A stretch of DNA of 64,000 nt from Bathymodiolus brooksi. Its lineage: Eukaryota; Mollusca; Bivalvia; Mytilida; Modiolidae. The notes beneath the pieces were generated by a model that worked only from the letters and a program-made list of their open reading frames with translations, made no database searches and was not told where the DNA came from. Positions 55,072-64,000 of this stretch are shown piece by piece. Location: NCBI GenBank assembly GCA_963680875.1, contig OY804579.1, positions 85,363,095 to 85,427,094 of the forward strand, given 5' to 3'. The translations under genes and the position numbers were made by a program. The stretch's first letter is position 1; each line of letters begins with the position of its first letter.

Positions 55072-55260
55072 GAGCCCGGGTGGCTCAATGAGTTAGGTAG
55101 TTGGATTACCTAACAACTCATACAAGCCTATCACCAATACTGCGTGGGTTCGCGCCCGACTTTGTAAATTACAAAAAAGGGTGCACTCGACTCGCAGCCG
55201 CAAGTAATAAAGCTTACCAGTTGCTTGCCCATGGTCGGTGGTTCTCTTAAGCAAAGTAAA
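55072..55260 (+). mobile_element. SINE-C, + orientation
   Basis: Begins 'gagcccgggtggctcaatga' with an A-box-like segment and has box-B 'gtgggttcgcgcccgac' about 70 bp in. Downstream 'taataaagcttaccagttgc' and 'ttgcccatggtcggtggttc' match the central domain of SINE-A (reverse complement 'gataaagtttgtcagtgact' and 'gtcggtggttttctcc'). It has a different tRNA head from SINE-A but a shared centre. Confidence 0.7.
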
Positions 55261-56141
55261 CCTGCATCAAAGAATCAACAATAGTTGTTAAATCATAGCG
55301 TTTCCGAATGTGTTCCTTTATCCGTATGAGGCATACTCCATGCATCTCGGGAACAAAACAACAGAAGCTATAACCCGATTCTTTAAATTCACGTTCCGAT
55401 AATATATAATGTCCTTTCACTACATAATTTCAATCTTGATGATTATATTAATCACATTTATCACATTGAGTTTGAAATGAAGGATACCACATATACAGCT
55501 AGATCTCCTTCATATCTTGATCTACACCTAGAAATTTACAGTGAGGGTCGGTGGAAACCGATGTTACGACAAAAGAGACGATTTCAATTTTCTCATTGTG
55601 AATATTCCGTGTATATGTAGCAACATTCCAGCAGCACTTGCGTATGGAGTATGTATATCTCCTTTGATATTCTAGACCTTGTGGTTCCTCAGATGATCAT
55701 GATATCCTAAATGATATAGGGTTGCTGCCAAGTTGCCAACAAAGAAGCTATCAAACCAATGGTTCATAGTGGTTAGGTTGAAGTCATCACTTCGAAAGGT
55801 TTACTGTCGTCACCATAGCCTGGTTAACTGTTATGGAATACCAGTTGTCACAAATGACCAATGATATGTTCCTTTTGTCGTTATCACAGTCCCGACCTTT
55901 CCTCATTCATTGGTTAATTGCCATTGGATTTATTTTACAAGATTAATACGATGGGTGCCACTAATGGAACAGGAACTGATTAGCTTCCCCTTTCGGAACA
56001 CACGACTCCCCCCTCCCCCTCCCCCGGCTTTGAGTGAGACTTTGACGAATTGCACGTATAACTATCAGTGACATTTCAACATTTAACGGAGCAAGACAAC
56101 ATTTCTTCAAGTGACTTGTTTGATTGTTTGGGGGTTTTTTT
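55261..56141. other. Intergenic, no recognised gene
   Basis: Sequence of ordinary composition between RUFY and MTHFD2. A C-rich run (cccccctccccctcccccgg) lies at about 56007-56026. No exon-like or repeated structure could be supported. Confidence 0.4.
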
Positions 56142-56339
56142 TATGGTATTTAACGCCACTTTCAACAATATTTCAGCCATTTCGTGGCGGTCAGTTTTAT
56201 TGGTGGAGGACCCGGAGAAAACCACCGACCTGCCGTAAGTCACTGACAAACTTTATCACATAATGTTGTATACCTCGCCCTGATCGAGATTCGAACTCAC
56301 AACATCAGTGGTGATAGGCCCTGATTACATAGGTAGTTG
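56142..56339 (-). mobile_element. SINE-A, head truncated
   Basis: Tail and centre are well preserved ('cccggagaaaaccaccgacc', 'gatcgagattcgaactcaca') but the copy stops at 'cataggtagttgg' on the right, so the 5' part of the tRNA head is missing, as in 5'-truncated retroposition. Confidence 0.75.
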
Positions 56340-56766
56340 GGCTTGTTTGATAATAAATATAACATTTGAATAAATGGAAAGAAAACAGAAAATGTATCAT
56401 CATGTAAACATTATTGAAGCTCTAATAAATAGAACAATTAAAACTATAATCTATTGGAAAATATATCAGCGAAAATACCTAGGAACGTCATAATTTAAAT
56501 CACGTATAAATCGCACATATGGTTACAATTTAAAAATATGGTATTTGGATTTTTTTTTATGAGCAAATGTAATAGAAATTGCAAGAGATTCAGAAATAAA
56601 GATACATGTAACATGTTTTTCATGCTGATGGATACTGACTGTGATCACTTTGACTTTTCGTCTTGCATACTAATTAGGCCCTTGTATATATGCAGAGATA
56701 TATAATGTACTATGATTTATCCCATATTTTGTTGCAATATGTTCGTTTTTGCATGTCCAATAATAT

Positions 56767-57281
56767 AGTATTATTACGTGATGTTTTTCATATTGACCTA
56801 GTTATAGGTCCGAGGCCTGCTGTATTGGCCTGAGGCGCAGCCGAACGCCAATACAACAGACCGAGATTTGATCATATAAAGGCTAATAAATCAAAGTTAA
56901 TTAATAATAGCTATTATTAATTAACTTTAATTTATTAGCCTTTATATGATCAAATCTGTCAATACAACACACAAACTTTCATTGGGCCAATACGGCAAAA
57001 ACCAGTCCAATACGGATATTTTCCGTATTGGCCCAATTCCAGTCAGTCCAATAACAGCTAGATCGGAACCCGCTAGACGTTTCGACATTCGCAAGGAAAA
57101 GTCCCGAAAGATATTGGACTGGTTAATTGATAAAGGTATCATTACGTGATGTTTTTCATATTGGCCTAGTTATAGGTCCTCGGTCTGCTGTATTGGGCTT
57201 CGCCGGCTGCGCCTCAAGCCAATACAGCAGCCTCGGACCTATAACTAGGCCAATATGAAAAACATCACGTAATAATACTTG
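56767..57281. mobile_element. Compound palindromic element
   Basis: The left end 'agtattattacgtgatgttt' and right end 'aaacatcacgtaataatact' are perfect complements. Inward 'gacctagttataggtccgag' also pairs. Inside are a ~85-bp perfect hairpin (56868-56952) and a short hairpin 'caatacggatattttccgta', then a second copy of the left terminal repeat at 57144, so 57144-57274 alone forms a 131-bp palindrome. A 67-codon + strand ORF (56946-57149) ends with its stop codon made by the first bases of that internal terminal repeat. Confidence 0.85.
56868..56952. repeat. 85-bp perfect hairpin
   Basis: 'ttgatcatataaaggctaat' ... 'ttaataatag' pairs completely with 'ctattattaa' ... 'attagcctttatatgatcaa'. 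There is essentially no loop, so it would extrude as a cruciform. Confidence 0.9.
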
Positions 57282-58210
57282 CAGATGACTGCCTCCTCTA
57301 TCATCACGTCAACAGCCAGAACGACTCAGACCTGCTGCAAAAAGACCTTTCAGCACTTGAAAAATGGGAAGAGGAGTGGCAAATGAGTTTCCACCCACAG
57401 AAATGCACAGTCATCAGGATAGCTACAAACCAACGACATGTCATACCAACACAATACACTCTACATGGTCACACTCTAGAAGTTGTCGACAGTGCCAAAT
57501 ACTTAGGAGTCACCATTAGCGAGGACCTACAGTGGTCCAAGCACAGTCTCCAAGGCTAACAGGACAATGGGTTTCATCCGGAGAAACCTCAGAGACTGTA
57601 CCAAACCAGTCAAAGCTGCGGCATACACCACAATGGCAAGACCGACACACGAGTATGCATCCACTGTCTGGGACCCACACTCATCTGCAGAAACCCATAA
57701 ACTAGAGTAAGTGCAGAGGAGAGCCGCTAGGTTTGTCCACAACAACTACACGGAGCGCACACCTGGCTGTGTGACGCATATATGGTACAGAACCTCGGCT
57801 GGCATCCCCTTCAACAAAGACGATATAACAACCGTCTCATCATCATGTTCAAGATCATACATGAGCTTGTTGATGTCCAGACAGACGTAATCAAAACCGG
57901 GGACAGTAGGACGAGAGGTTCCAACCGCCTGTACCAACCAGTGGCACAAAAGAATGTTTATAAGTTCTCCTTTTCCCCTCGCACCATCAGGGAATGGAAC
58001 CTTTTGCCAGCCTCAGTCACTGATGCAGACAAATTAGAGGAATTCAGGGGTAGGATTCAGAACCTGCCAGAACCCTCTACGCATACTAGTGACCAGAGCT
58101 GTGTACATAGTTTTAGCATTGTATATATTCCAGTAAACTTTTAATTGTATATAGCAAAGGAGACTCGTCTGTTCCCGAGGGCCTGCGGAGTTTTTAATCA
58201 CAGGACACAA
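57279..58210 (+). pseudogene. 5'-truncated, frame-broken LINE reverse transcriptase C-terminal part
   Basis: Starts inside the RT palm at LADDCLLYHH (the xADD catalytic box) and continues with typical non-LTR RT blocks: ALEKWEEEWQMSFHPQKC, KYLGVTISEDLQWSKH, then GFIRRNLRDC, ARPTHEYASTVWDPH, and finally a 120-codon open stretch (57782-58144) with SFSPRTIREWNLLPASV. Frameshifts occur near 57545 and 57775, and a stop replaces a sense codon near 57712, so it is dead. The thumb-plus-C-terminal layout fits CR1/Jockey-related LINEs; the clade is inference. Its left edge coincides with the palindromic element. Confidence 0.85.
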
Positions 58211-58264
58211 ACATTCATTTATTGAATTTCGTCCTTTACCTGGAGGAAGAAGAAGGAGAAGTCA

Positions 58265-58378
58265 GTGTTGGTTATTTGCCTTCAGGGCAAATATGGATAT
58301 TGCCCTCAAATATCAGTATTTGCCATCAAATGTACCTATTTGCCCTCAAATATCCGTATTTGCCCCCGAATTCAACTT
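58265..58378. repeat. Short 'tttgccctcaaatat' repeat cluster
   Basis: Five variants of 'tatttgccctcaaatat(c/t)' with a period of about 24-25 bp, plus a small hairpin 'tttgccttcagggcaaa' at the left edge. Overlapping 61-98-codon ORFs are repeat artefacts. Confidence 0.6.
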
Positions 58379-58801
58379 CCAGTATATCCGCGCAGTTGTC
58401 TCAGTCAAAGATTATATGTCAAAGTACATGGCCGAAAAGATGGTGCATAAAGATATGCATAAAATCATATTTCAATCAAATTAACGCATTTCAAAATATT
58501 GGAATAAAGTTTAAATAACTTGAAACGGAATAATAACCCAGTCAAATGTATACGTCGTGTTGAATAGGAATTTCCATTCAAATGTCAACGTCTTGAGTAG
58601 ATTTTACACATTCTGACGTCATTGTACAGATCGACATTGTTTGATATCTGATTGAAACCAGACTCGAAACAAAAATATTTACAAGTTGAACAAAGGCAAC
58701 GCTCTTAAGGATTTATTTTCGCAATTTTTGTCAATTCAAAGAACTTTTCTGCAAATAAAAGTCAATGCTTGAAAAAAGGTCAATGTAAAATATGTGATAA
58801 A

Positions 58802-58931
58802 TAGATTATGAGATGAAATTTTCCATATCGTCCCTAGTATCAGCCCTCGACCCATATCAGCCGGGCTTGATAAGGGAGTCTCGGGCTGATACCAGGGCCG
58901 ATATGGAAAATATCATGTAATAATCTCTTAT
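58802..58931. repeat. Palindromic MITE-like element
   Basis: 'gaaattttccatatcgtccc' on the left pairs with 'gggccgatatggaaaatatc' on the right, and 'agtatcagccctcgac' pairs with 'tctcgggctgatac'. Flanks 'agattatga' and 'taataatct' extend the symmetry. Style matches 45334-45440. Confidence 0.8.
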
Positions 58932-60780
58932 TTTATGCCCTACTGTGTCATAGGCGGATCCCCCTTATTGAGCTAAGTTACAGACCAGTAAAAAAGTGTT
59001 TTAATATAATATTCACCAATTTCGTCCTTGTCGTTTTTCTTTTTTTTACCATGTTTTATAATTTTCGCTTTGAATTACACCTCAGTATCTTTTTGATTTT
59101 TCTTAAAACAAATTGTTTTGAAATCCACCCCCCCCCCCTTTAATTGAAATGTCTGGATCCGCCTCCGTGTGTGACTTATATGTGAGACAAACAGAATCGG
59201 TGCTCATTTCGGTCAGGGAACGTGTATTGTTGTCTGTCAGAACAAGAGTAAAAATATTAACTTATATTCCTAAATATAGAATAGATAGCTATAGAAGATT
59301 ATGGAAAGTAAAGTATTTTATCCTAATAAATGCTAGTTTTTATAAACCATAATATTTTGAATTGATTTTTATACATGTATATGGATATCCTCTTATGGTT
59401 TCCTTTAAGACCACAAAAATCAATTGCCTTCTTCTGTGTACAGTATAAATAAATGTTAAAGTTTATTTATTTTATCTTTTAAAACCAAACCATTTTAATA
59501 TTTTACTGTTAATTGGTTTCAAATGGTTTGTCGCAACAGACAGTGGTCACTAAAGTGTTTGGAAGCTTCCAATTTTTCCTGATATATTTCATGATTAAAA
59601 AAAAATCCCAAAGTCAATTAATGCCCAGTTTTTATAATTTCTTTATCTACAAAAAAGTCTATACTTTAGGCACCGGCCCTTGATGACATCTGTATATGAA
59701 TGTCATTGCTCTCATGCATGTACATTCGTCATGGGGAGGACGCTGGATTTGCCTTCTGTCATTGAATTAGCCCCTTGTAAATATAAAAGGGTTTATTTCT
59801 ATTTCGGTGTTCAGAAGAAGTTAATAACTTATTAAATATCAACAAATGATATATATTTATTATAATTTTTTGTTTTTTTTGTTTTTGTAATTGCCCAATG
59901 GACTCTTCCAAATATTATACTCATCAGAGACATAGATATGTTTAGTACTTATGTACCAATCTAATTTCTGCAAATTGCTTGTTTGTATACTGTTTATTAC
60001 ATTTATATATTAGAATGTTTATTGTTTTTTTGTGTAATATAAATCACTGTAATGACTCTGCCCCTTGCTGGGACCTTGATTGGACAATAAAATCTTATCT
60101 TATCTTATCTATAAGTAGTAATTTTCAAATAATTGTTAGAAGTTCGTTTCTATTTGAAATCTTTGCGATTTAAACTTATACTTTAATAAATTGTACTACC
60201 ATTGAATTGTGTTATATGGGAGAAACTAATTCAGTTTTGTGTTTAACCTGGGTTTTACTACGACTATGTTTAAGGTGTCAGTGAATTCTCGCAATACCCG
60301 GTAGTGTATTGAAATTGTAAAGTAAAACGACATTTAATTTTTTTTTGCTGTTGTTTTTAAAATTTTTTTTTTTAGTTCTATTGAAATATATTGGAGGAAA
60401 TTGGAAGTTCCCGAATACCCTTGACAATTGTATTGAAATTGTAGAGTAAAACGACATTTAATTCTGTTTAATTCTTTTTGTTTCTTTTTTATATAAAATA
60501 TGTAGTTCTATTGAAATATTTTGGAGGGAGTTGGAAGTTTCCGAGTACCTTTGACAACCGACTTTACTTGACATACAGAGACATATAAAGCAGTTTTCAA
60601 TCTCTTGTTGTATATATGTCTGCATGATAAAATATAGGATGGAACTTCATTGAAAGCTAGACAGACATGTAAAGAGTAGACGATAGCTTACCTTTGTTAT
60701 ATTTTATTGACAATAACGTAAAATATGAAAATGACCATCTCTTTTCTTCCTCCGAAGAGAAAGGGGACGGATCGTAACAC
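58932..60780. other. Intergenic with LINE 3'-tail copy
   Basis: 60060-60112 ('cccttgctgggaccttgatt' 'ggacaataaaatcttatctt') has the form of a LINE 3' end with a (ATCTT)n tail on + strand. At 60290-60560 a ~120-bp segment is duplicated ('tgaaattgta(a/g)agtaaaacgac'). Otherwise nothing recognised. Confidence 0.5.
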
Positions 60781-60913
60781 TTCGCTTTTTTGAATTAGTG
60801 TCTTATCACGTAATTTCTTCTTAACCAATCCGTCAATGACTCGGTCGTTACTGGTCGTAATTAATGATCCATATCGGTGACCTCTTGATGTCTGCTACGA
60901 GTTCAACATAACC
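60781..60913 (+). promoter_or_regulatory. Candidate MTHFD2 promoter/5' UTR
   Basis: Immediately 5' of the MTHFD2 start. A CCAAT box (60825-60829) lies about 85 bp from the ATG. 'tatcacgtaa' (60805-60814) resembles a bZIP-type half site. No TATA box. Functional role is inferred from position only. Confidence 0.35.
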
Positions 60914-61014
60914 ATGTCTGGAAAAACTCTGTCGTTTTCTTTAAAATTATATAAAAGTTTGACTACAAGTAGTCAAGTTGCATTTAAAAAACGATCTTTC
61001 CAAACATGTAGCAG
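60914..61014 (+). CDS. MTHFD2: MTHFD2 exon 1 (targeting peptide)
   Basis: ATG in context 'ataaccATGtctgg'; donor AGCAG|gtagga after 61014, phase 2. Encodes the presequence ending SFQTCS. The AG left over joins 'a' of exon 2 to make Arg34. Confidence 0.85.
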
Positions 61015-64000
61015 GTAGGAAACATATCGAATGAGTTATTAACCACCCAGAGAAAGTTAAAAGTGGAAACTTTCCATTCGGAAAATGATTACTGAATGAG
61101 TGAATAAGAATAAGATAAGAAAACTTTATTTTGATTCGGCACATTATAAAACAGTACAATCTGGCACATGTTAAGTTCCACCGGTTTAAGATTGATATAT
61201 TATTGTCATATGAAGTTATAAACTCAATACCTTTAAAGAATATAGTATCCAGGTCACAGAAATTAATATTGACATCATCATTACCTACAAATGTTTTACA
61301 AATAAAGTAACTGTCAGAGACATGTCAGACACTGGTTACGTCACATTACTATTGGTCTTGTTTCTTGGGGCAGATTTCTTCCCAAAAATCCCAATGTACA
61401 GTTTGCTGTAATATTAAATCCCCCATATGACTGGTCTATTTAAAATTATCAGATATAATGACACATAAACATGACGTGCACGAGTTTGTTAAACTTGTTC
61501 TGATAAATGTTTTTCCATTTGATAAAGAGGTGTGTGTTTTTGTTTTACAGAATAGAATAGAATAGAATACATTTTATTGCCTAATCATAGGGCCCACATG
61601 AGGCATCATTAACAATACCAACATTCATGATTAATAAATGAGACATACACACAAAAGAAAAAGGACATATGCTTGTTTTGGTGAAGAATTTCATTCCTGA
61701 ATTTGCTGCACATACTTCTATGATTTGTGTTGCCCTTCAAAAGTCAGCTAAAATTGTTGGGATATGAAAACCATTTCTTTCCATATTGCTTCAAACTAAA
61801 GTCTATATCTAACATGTCTGACAGATTGAATCCTACATGTACATTAAACTCTATCTCATTAATGTATTGATTAAATTTAAACTCAGGTGCTCTGGAAGGG
61901 TAAGCAGTTCCTGCTCCACATTTTTCTAATAAAATTAAATGACTTCACATTACTAGTATAAATATGGAACATACTTGATATTTTTAGGTTATTGTGATCT
62001 GACTTGAACTGAAAAGTAGATTAAAATATTTCTTTTCTAAAAACATAAGACTGTTTCATTTGATTAGGAACTGTGAACTCTGTTACTGGGGCCTTAGTTT
62101 GCTGGAAAATATAGTTAAGCATTACCTTTCTCTAAAAATAATATACATGTACATGTATGTCAGGTACAGGCTATAATGATTTATTTAATGTCATAATTAG
62201 AGTGTTGTTGATGGATTGAACAATTATGTTCAAAATAACCTTTAAAAAGATGTAATGTCAAGGCAATCGAAAACAGTCACATGACATTTACGTCAAAAGT
62301 GAGTGGTGATGTATTTCTGTGGTTAGGGTATCGATTTTGATATTCGATTTTGGAATTGTTACGGCAGTGTGGTATTTTGGAATTGTTACGGCAGTGTGGT
62401 ATTTTTTGTTTTTCATTTTAGTTTGAAAAATTCCAATATTTCTTTTGTGGCATTTAAAAAATGGCCGGGTAAGTTCATATGTCATATATGAAAAATCTTG
62501 GGAGTAAATAGTGTTCAGTGAGCTGATGGCTGATGCTCAATTTACTTTTCGTTCATGTATATTGTCATTGATTAAATCATTTTTGATGGATCTTTTGCAC
62601 ACCGAAATAAACTGGAAATAAGTTGATAATCCTTGATGGACATTCTTATCGGAAATCAAGCATTCTCAAAAAATGTTCTAGATGTACTGTAGAAGTGAAA
62701 TCGCACGATCACAGTACATAAGATGTGTTGCATACAAATATTCTGCCAGAACGGACTTGTAAATTTATCGGAAAACCAAGGGTTTGGTGTTGATGTTTTA
62801 TCACAAAGATTTATTAATGTTTTAACTTTTATCTGTATGGATATAAATAATTTTAGAAACTTATTATTATAAAACTAACTTATCCTGCTCAAAATCCCAC
62901 TTCCACCTCCCCATTGTGAGCAGGGGTCAGATGGCAAATGGAAGGGGTATAAGTTGTAGGCCAATTTTTTATAACTTCCTTTTTTTAAATATGTTTAGGT
63001 CTGTAAATGATTTTTTTTTATTGGTGCAAATAACAAATATATTGGTGCAAATGATATGTTGATTGGCACAAATGCAAAATGCTTTTGCGATCAAATGCAC
63101 ATTTTGTAGATGCAGATATCCTTCCAGTAGCTCTTAGTATTTAGTTTTAATTGACGTTTGAAATTTAATTTTGTTTCTTAGTATTTAGTTTTAATTTTAA
63201 TTTTACTCATAATTATGATTTAATTTCATTCTAGACTTTCGTCAGCTAAAATAATAGATGGTGTGGCCCTTGCCAAAGAGATAAAGGATGAAATTAAAAT
63301 AGAGATTGATCAGATAGTAGCCGATGGAAAACGGAGGCCAAAGTTGATGGTCGTAAGGGTAGGGGAAGATCCAGCCAGTAAAACATATGTTAAAAATAAA
63401 ATCAAGGCATGTGAATACACAGGTAAATAAAATAATACAGGTAAAACTTATGTCAAAAATAAAATCAAGGCATGTGAATACACAAGTAAATAAAATAATA
63501 CAAGTAAATCTTGTCAAAAATAAAATCAAGGCATGTGAATACACAAGTAAATAAAATAGTAAAACTTATGTCAAAAATAAAATCAAGGCATGTGAATACA
63601 CAGGTAAATAAAATAATACAAGTAAATCTTGTCAAAAATCAAATCAAGGCATGTGAATACACAAGTAAATAAAATAATACAAGTAAAACTTGTGTCAAAA
63701 ATCAAATCAAGGCATGAGAGTATACAAGTAAATAAATTAATACAAGTAAATCTTGTCAAAAATCAAATCAAGATAGATGAATACACAAGTAAATGAAATA
63801 ATACCAAATAAACAAAATATAAGTTTTTATTATGTCTTGAGCAATTTATTGTTCTGAGGAGTGAGACGGCCAATTTTAATACTTTCATTGTGATGGTTGA
63901 AATAAAAAAAGACACTGTATTTTCTATTATTATATTCTAGGTATCGAAAGTGAAAGTATTATCTTACCACAGACAGTTAGTGAAGCTGAACTCCTGGACA
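60914..64000 (+). CDS. MTHFD2: Mitochondrial methylenetetrahydrofolate dehydrogenase/cyclohydrolase, 5' part
   Basis: Exons 60914-61014, 63235-63422 and 63941 to beyond 64000 splice in frame. Residues 1-34 (MSGKTLSFSLKLYKSLTTSS...) are rich in S, K and R without acid residues, as in a mitochondrial presequence. The fold begins at LSSAKIIDGVALAKEI, followed by KRRPKLMVVRVGEDPAS and TYVKNKIKACEYTG, then IESESIILPQTVSEAELL. Tyr85 and Lys89 form the catalytic YxxxK pair of the dehydrogenase/cyclohydrolase family. The enzyme converts methylene-THF to formyl-THF using NAD(P)+ in mitochondrial one-carbon metabolism. MTHFD2 versus MTHFD2L cannot be separated here, and in invertebrates there is usually one. 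The window ends inside exon 3. Confidence 0.93.
61015..63234 (+). other. MTHFD2 intron 1 with reversed LINE tails
   Basis: 61103-61180 ('aagataagaaaactttattt' 'tgattcggcacattataaaa') and 61552-61640 ('gaatagaatacattttattg') look like 3' ends of two LINE-type insertions on the - strand, each starting with its (A/T-rich)n tail. A 29-bp tandem duplication is at about 62350-62405 ('ttggaattgttacggcagtg'). Confidence 0.5.
63235..63422 (+). CDS. MTHFD2: MTHFD2 exon 2 (catalytic YxxxK)
   Basis: Acceptor tttcattctag at 63234, donor ACACAG|gtaaat after 63422, phase 2 in and 1 out. Encodes LSSAKIIDG through YVKNKIKACEYT with the VGEDPAS motif. Its last 46 nt, including the YxxxK codons, are the seed of the tandem array that follows. 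Confidence 0.95.
63376..63810. repeat. ~61-bp array from the MTHFD2 exon 2 donor junction
   Basis: The genuine exon end plus 17 intron bases is followed by six tandem copies. The landmark 'caaggcatg' is at about 63403 (exon), 63466, 63526, 63584, 63645 and 63707, then degenerate at 63768. All copies keep GTAAAT at the donor position, but only the copy at about 63602 keeps the full CAG|GTAAAT; the others have CAA|GTAAAT. Confidence 0.95.
63941..64000 (+). CDS. MTHFD2: MTHFD2 exon 3 (cut by window end)
   Basis: Acceptor ttatattctag at 63940. It completes Gly97 and encodes IESESIILPQTVSEAELLD, matching 'INSETIMKPASISEEELL' of human MTHFD2. The exon runs off the window. Confidence 0.92.

Noticed and set aside
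57527..57949. - strand ORFs (72 and 67 codons) over the LINE remnant
   Set aside because: They are antisense shadows of the reverse-transcriptase coding strand.

Overview
This is AT-rich animal nuclear DNA, most likely from a bivalve mollusc. The evidence is split genes with GT-AG introns, a molluscan-type GnRH/corazonin-like neuropeptide gene, tRNA-headed SINEs ending in (TTGA)-type tails, and elements that begin CTAGAGGCTC and end GGTGAGCTA. One short repeat at 26872-26945 resembles a sequence I associate with mytilid mussels. That last point is recollection, not proof of species.

Three protein-coding genes can be supported by family similarity plus splice phase. (1) A GnRH/corazonin-like prepropeptide on the + strand has three coding exons (9492-9647, 11336-11404, 12490-12531; 88 residues). 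(2) A RUFY-family gene (RUN domain, coiled coil) on the - strand runs from 54283 down to 17902. It has nine shared exons and two alternative first coding exons (54103-54283 and 47771-47903), both ending in the phase needed to join the same RUN exon. Its expected C-terminal FYVE zinc finger was not found in the window. (3) The 5' part of mitochondrial MTHFD2 is on the + strand (60914-61014, 63235-63422, 63941 to the window edge).

Layout. 1-9.4 kb is gene-free: foldback and TIR elements, SINEs and SINE tails. 9.4-12.6 kb is the neuropeptide gene. 12.7-17.9 kb is repeats. 17.9-54.3 kb is the RUFY locus, with introns filled by SINEs, CTAGAGGCTC elements (one of about 5.4 kb carrying ten ~310-bp units and a nested TA-flanked insertion), palindromes and minisatellites. 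54.3-60.9 kb is an intergenic interval between divergently transcribed RUFY and MTHFD2, with a decayed LINE and several palindromic elements. 60.9-64 kb is MTHFD2.

The most unusual signal is recurrent tandem amplification of real exon-intron junctions. Seventeen ~105-bp copies of the end of a RUFY RUN exon plus its splice donor lie just inside the following intron. The acceptor at the other end of that same intron is triplicated. A ~155-bp array beside the RUFY N-terminal exon is in register with that exon. MTHFD2 exon 2 has six ~61-bp copies of its last 46 bases plus donor. The neuropeptide exon 1 donor has one extra copy. Five junctions in three unrelated genes within 64 kb suggest either a local tandem-duplication process that starts at splice junctions, or a source of decoy splice sites.
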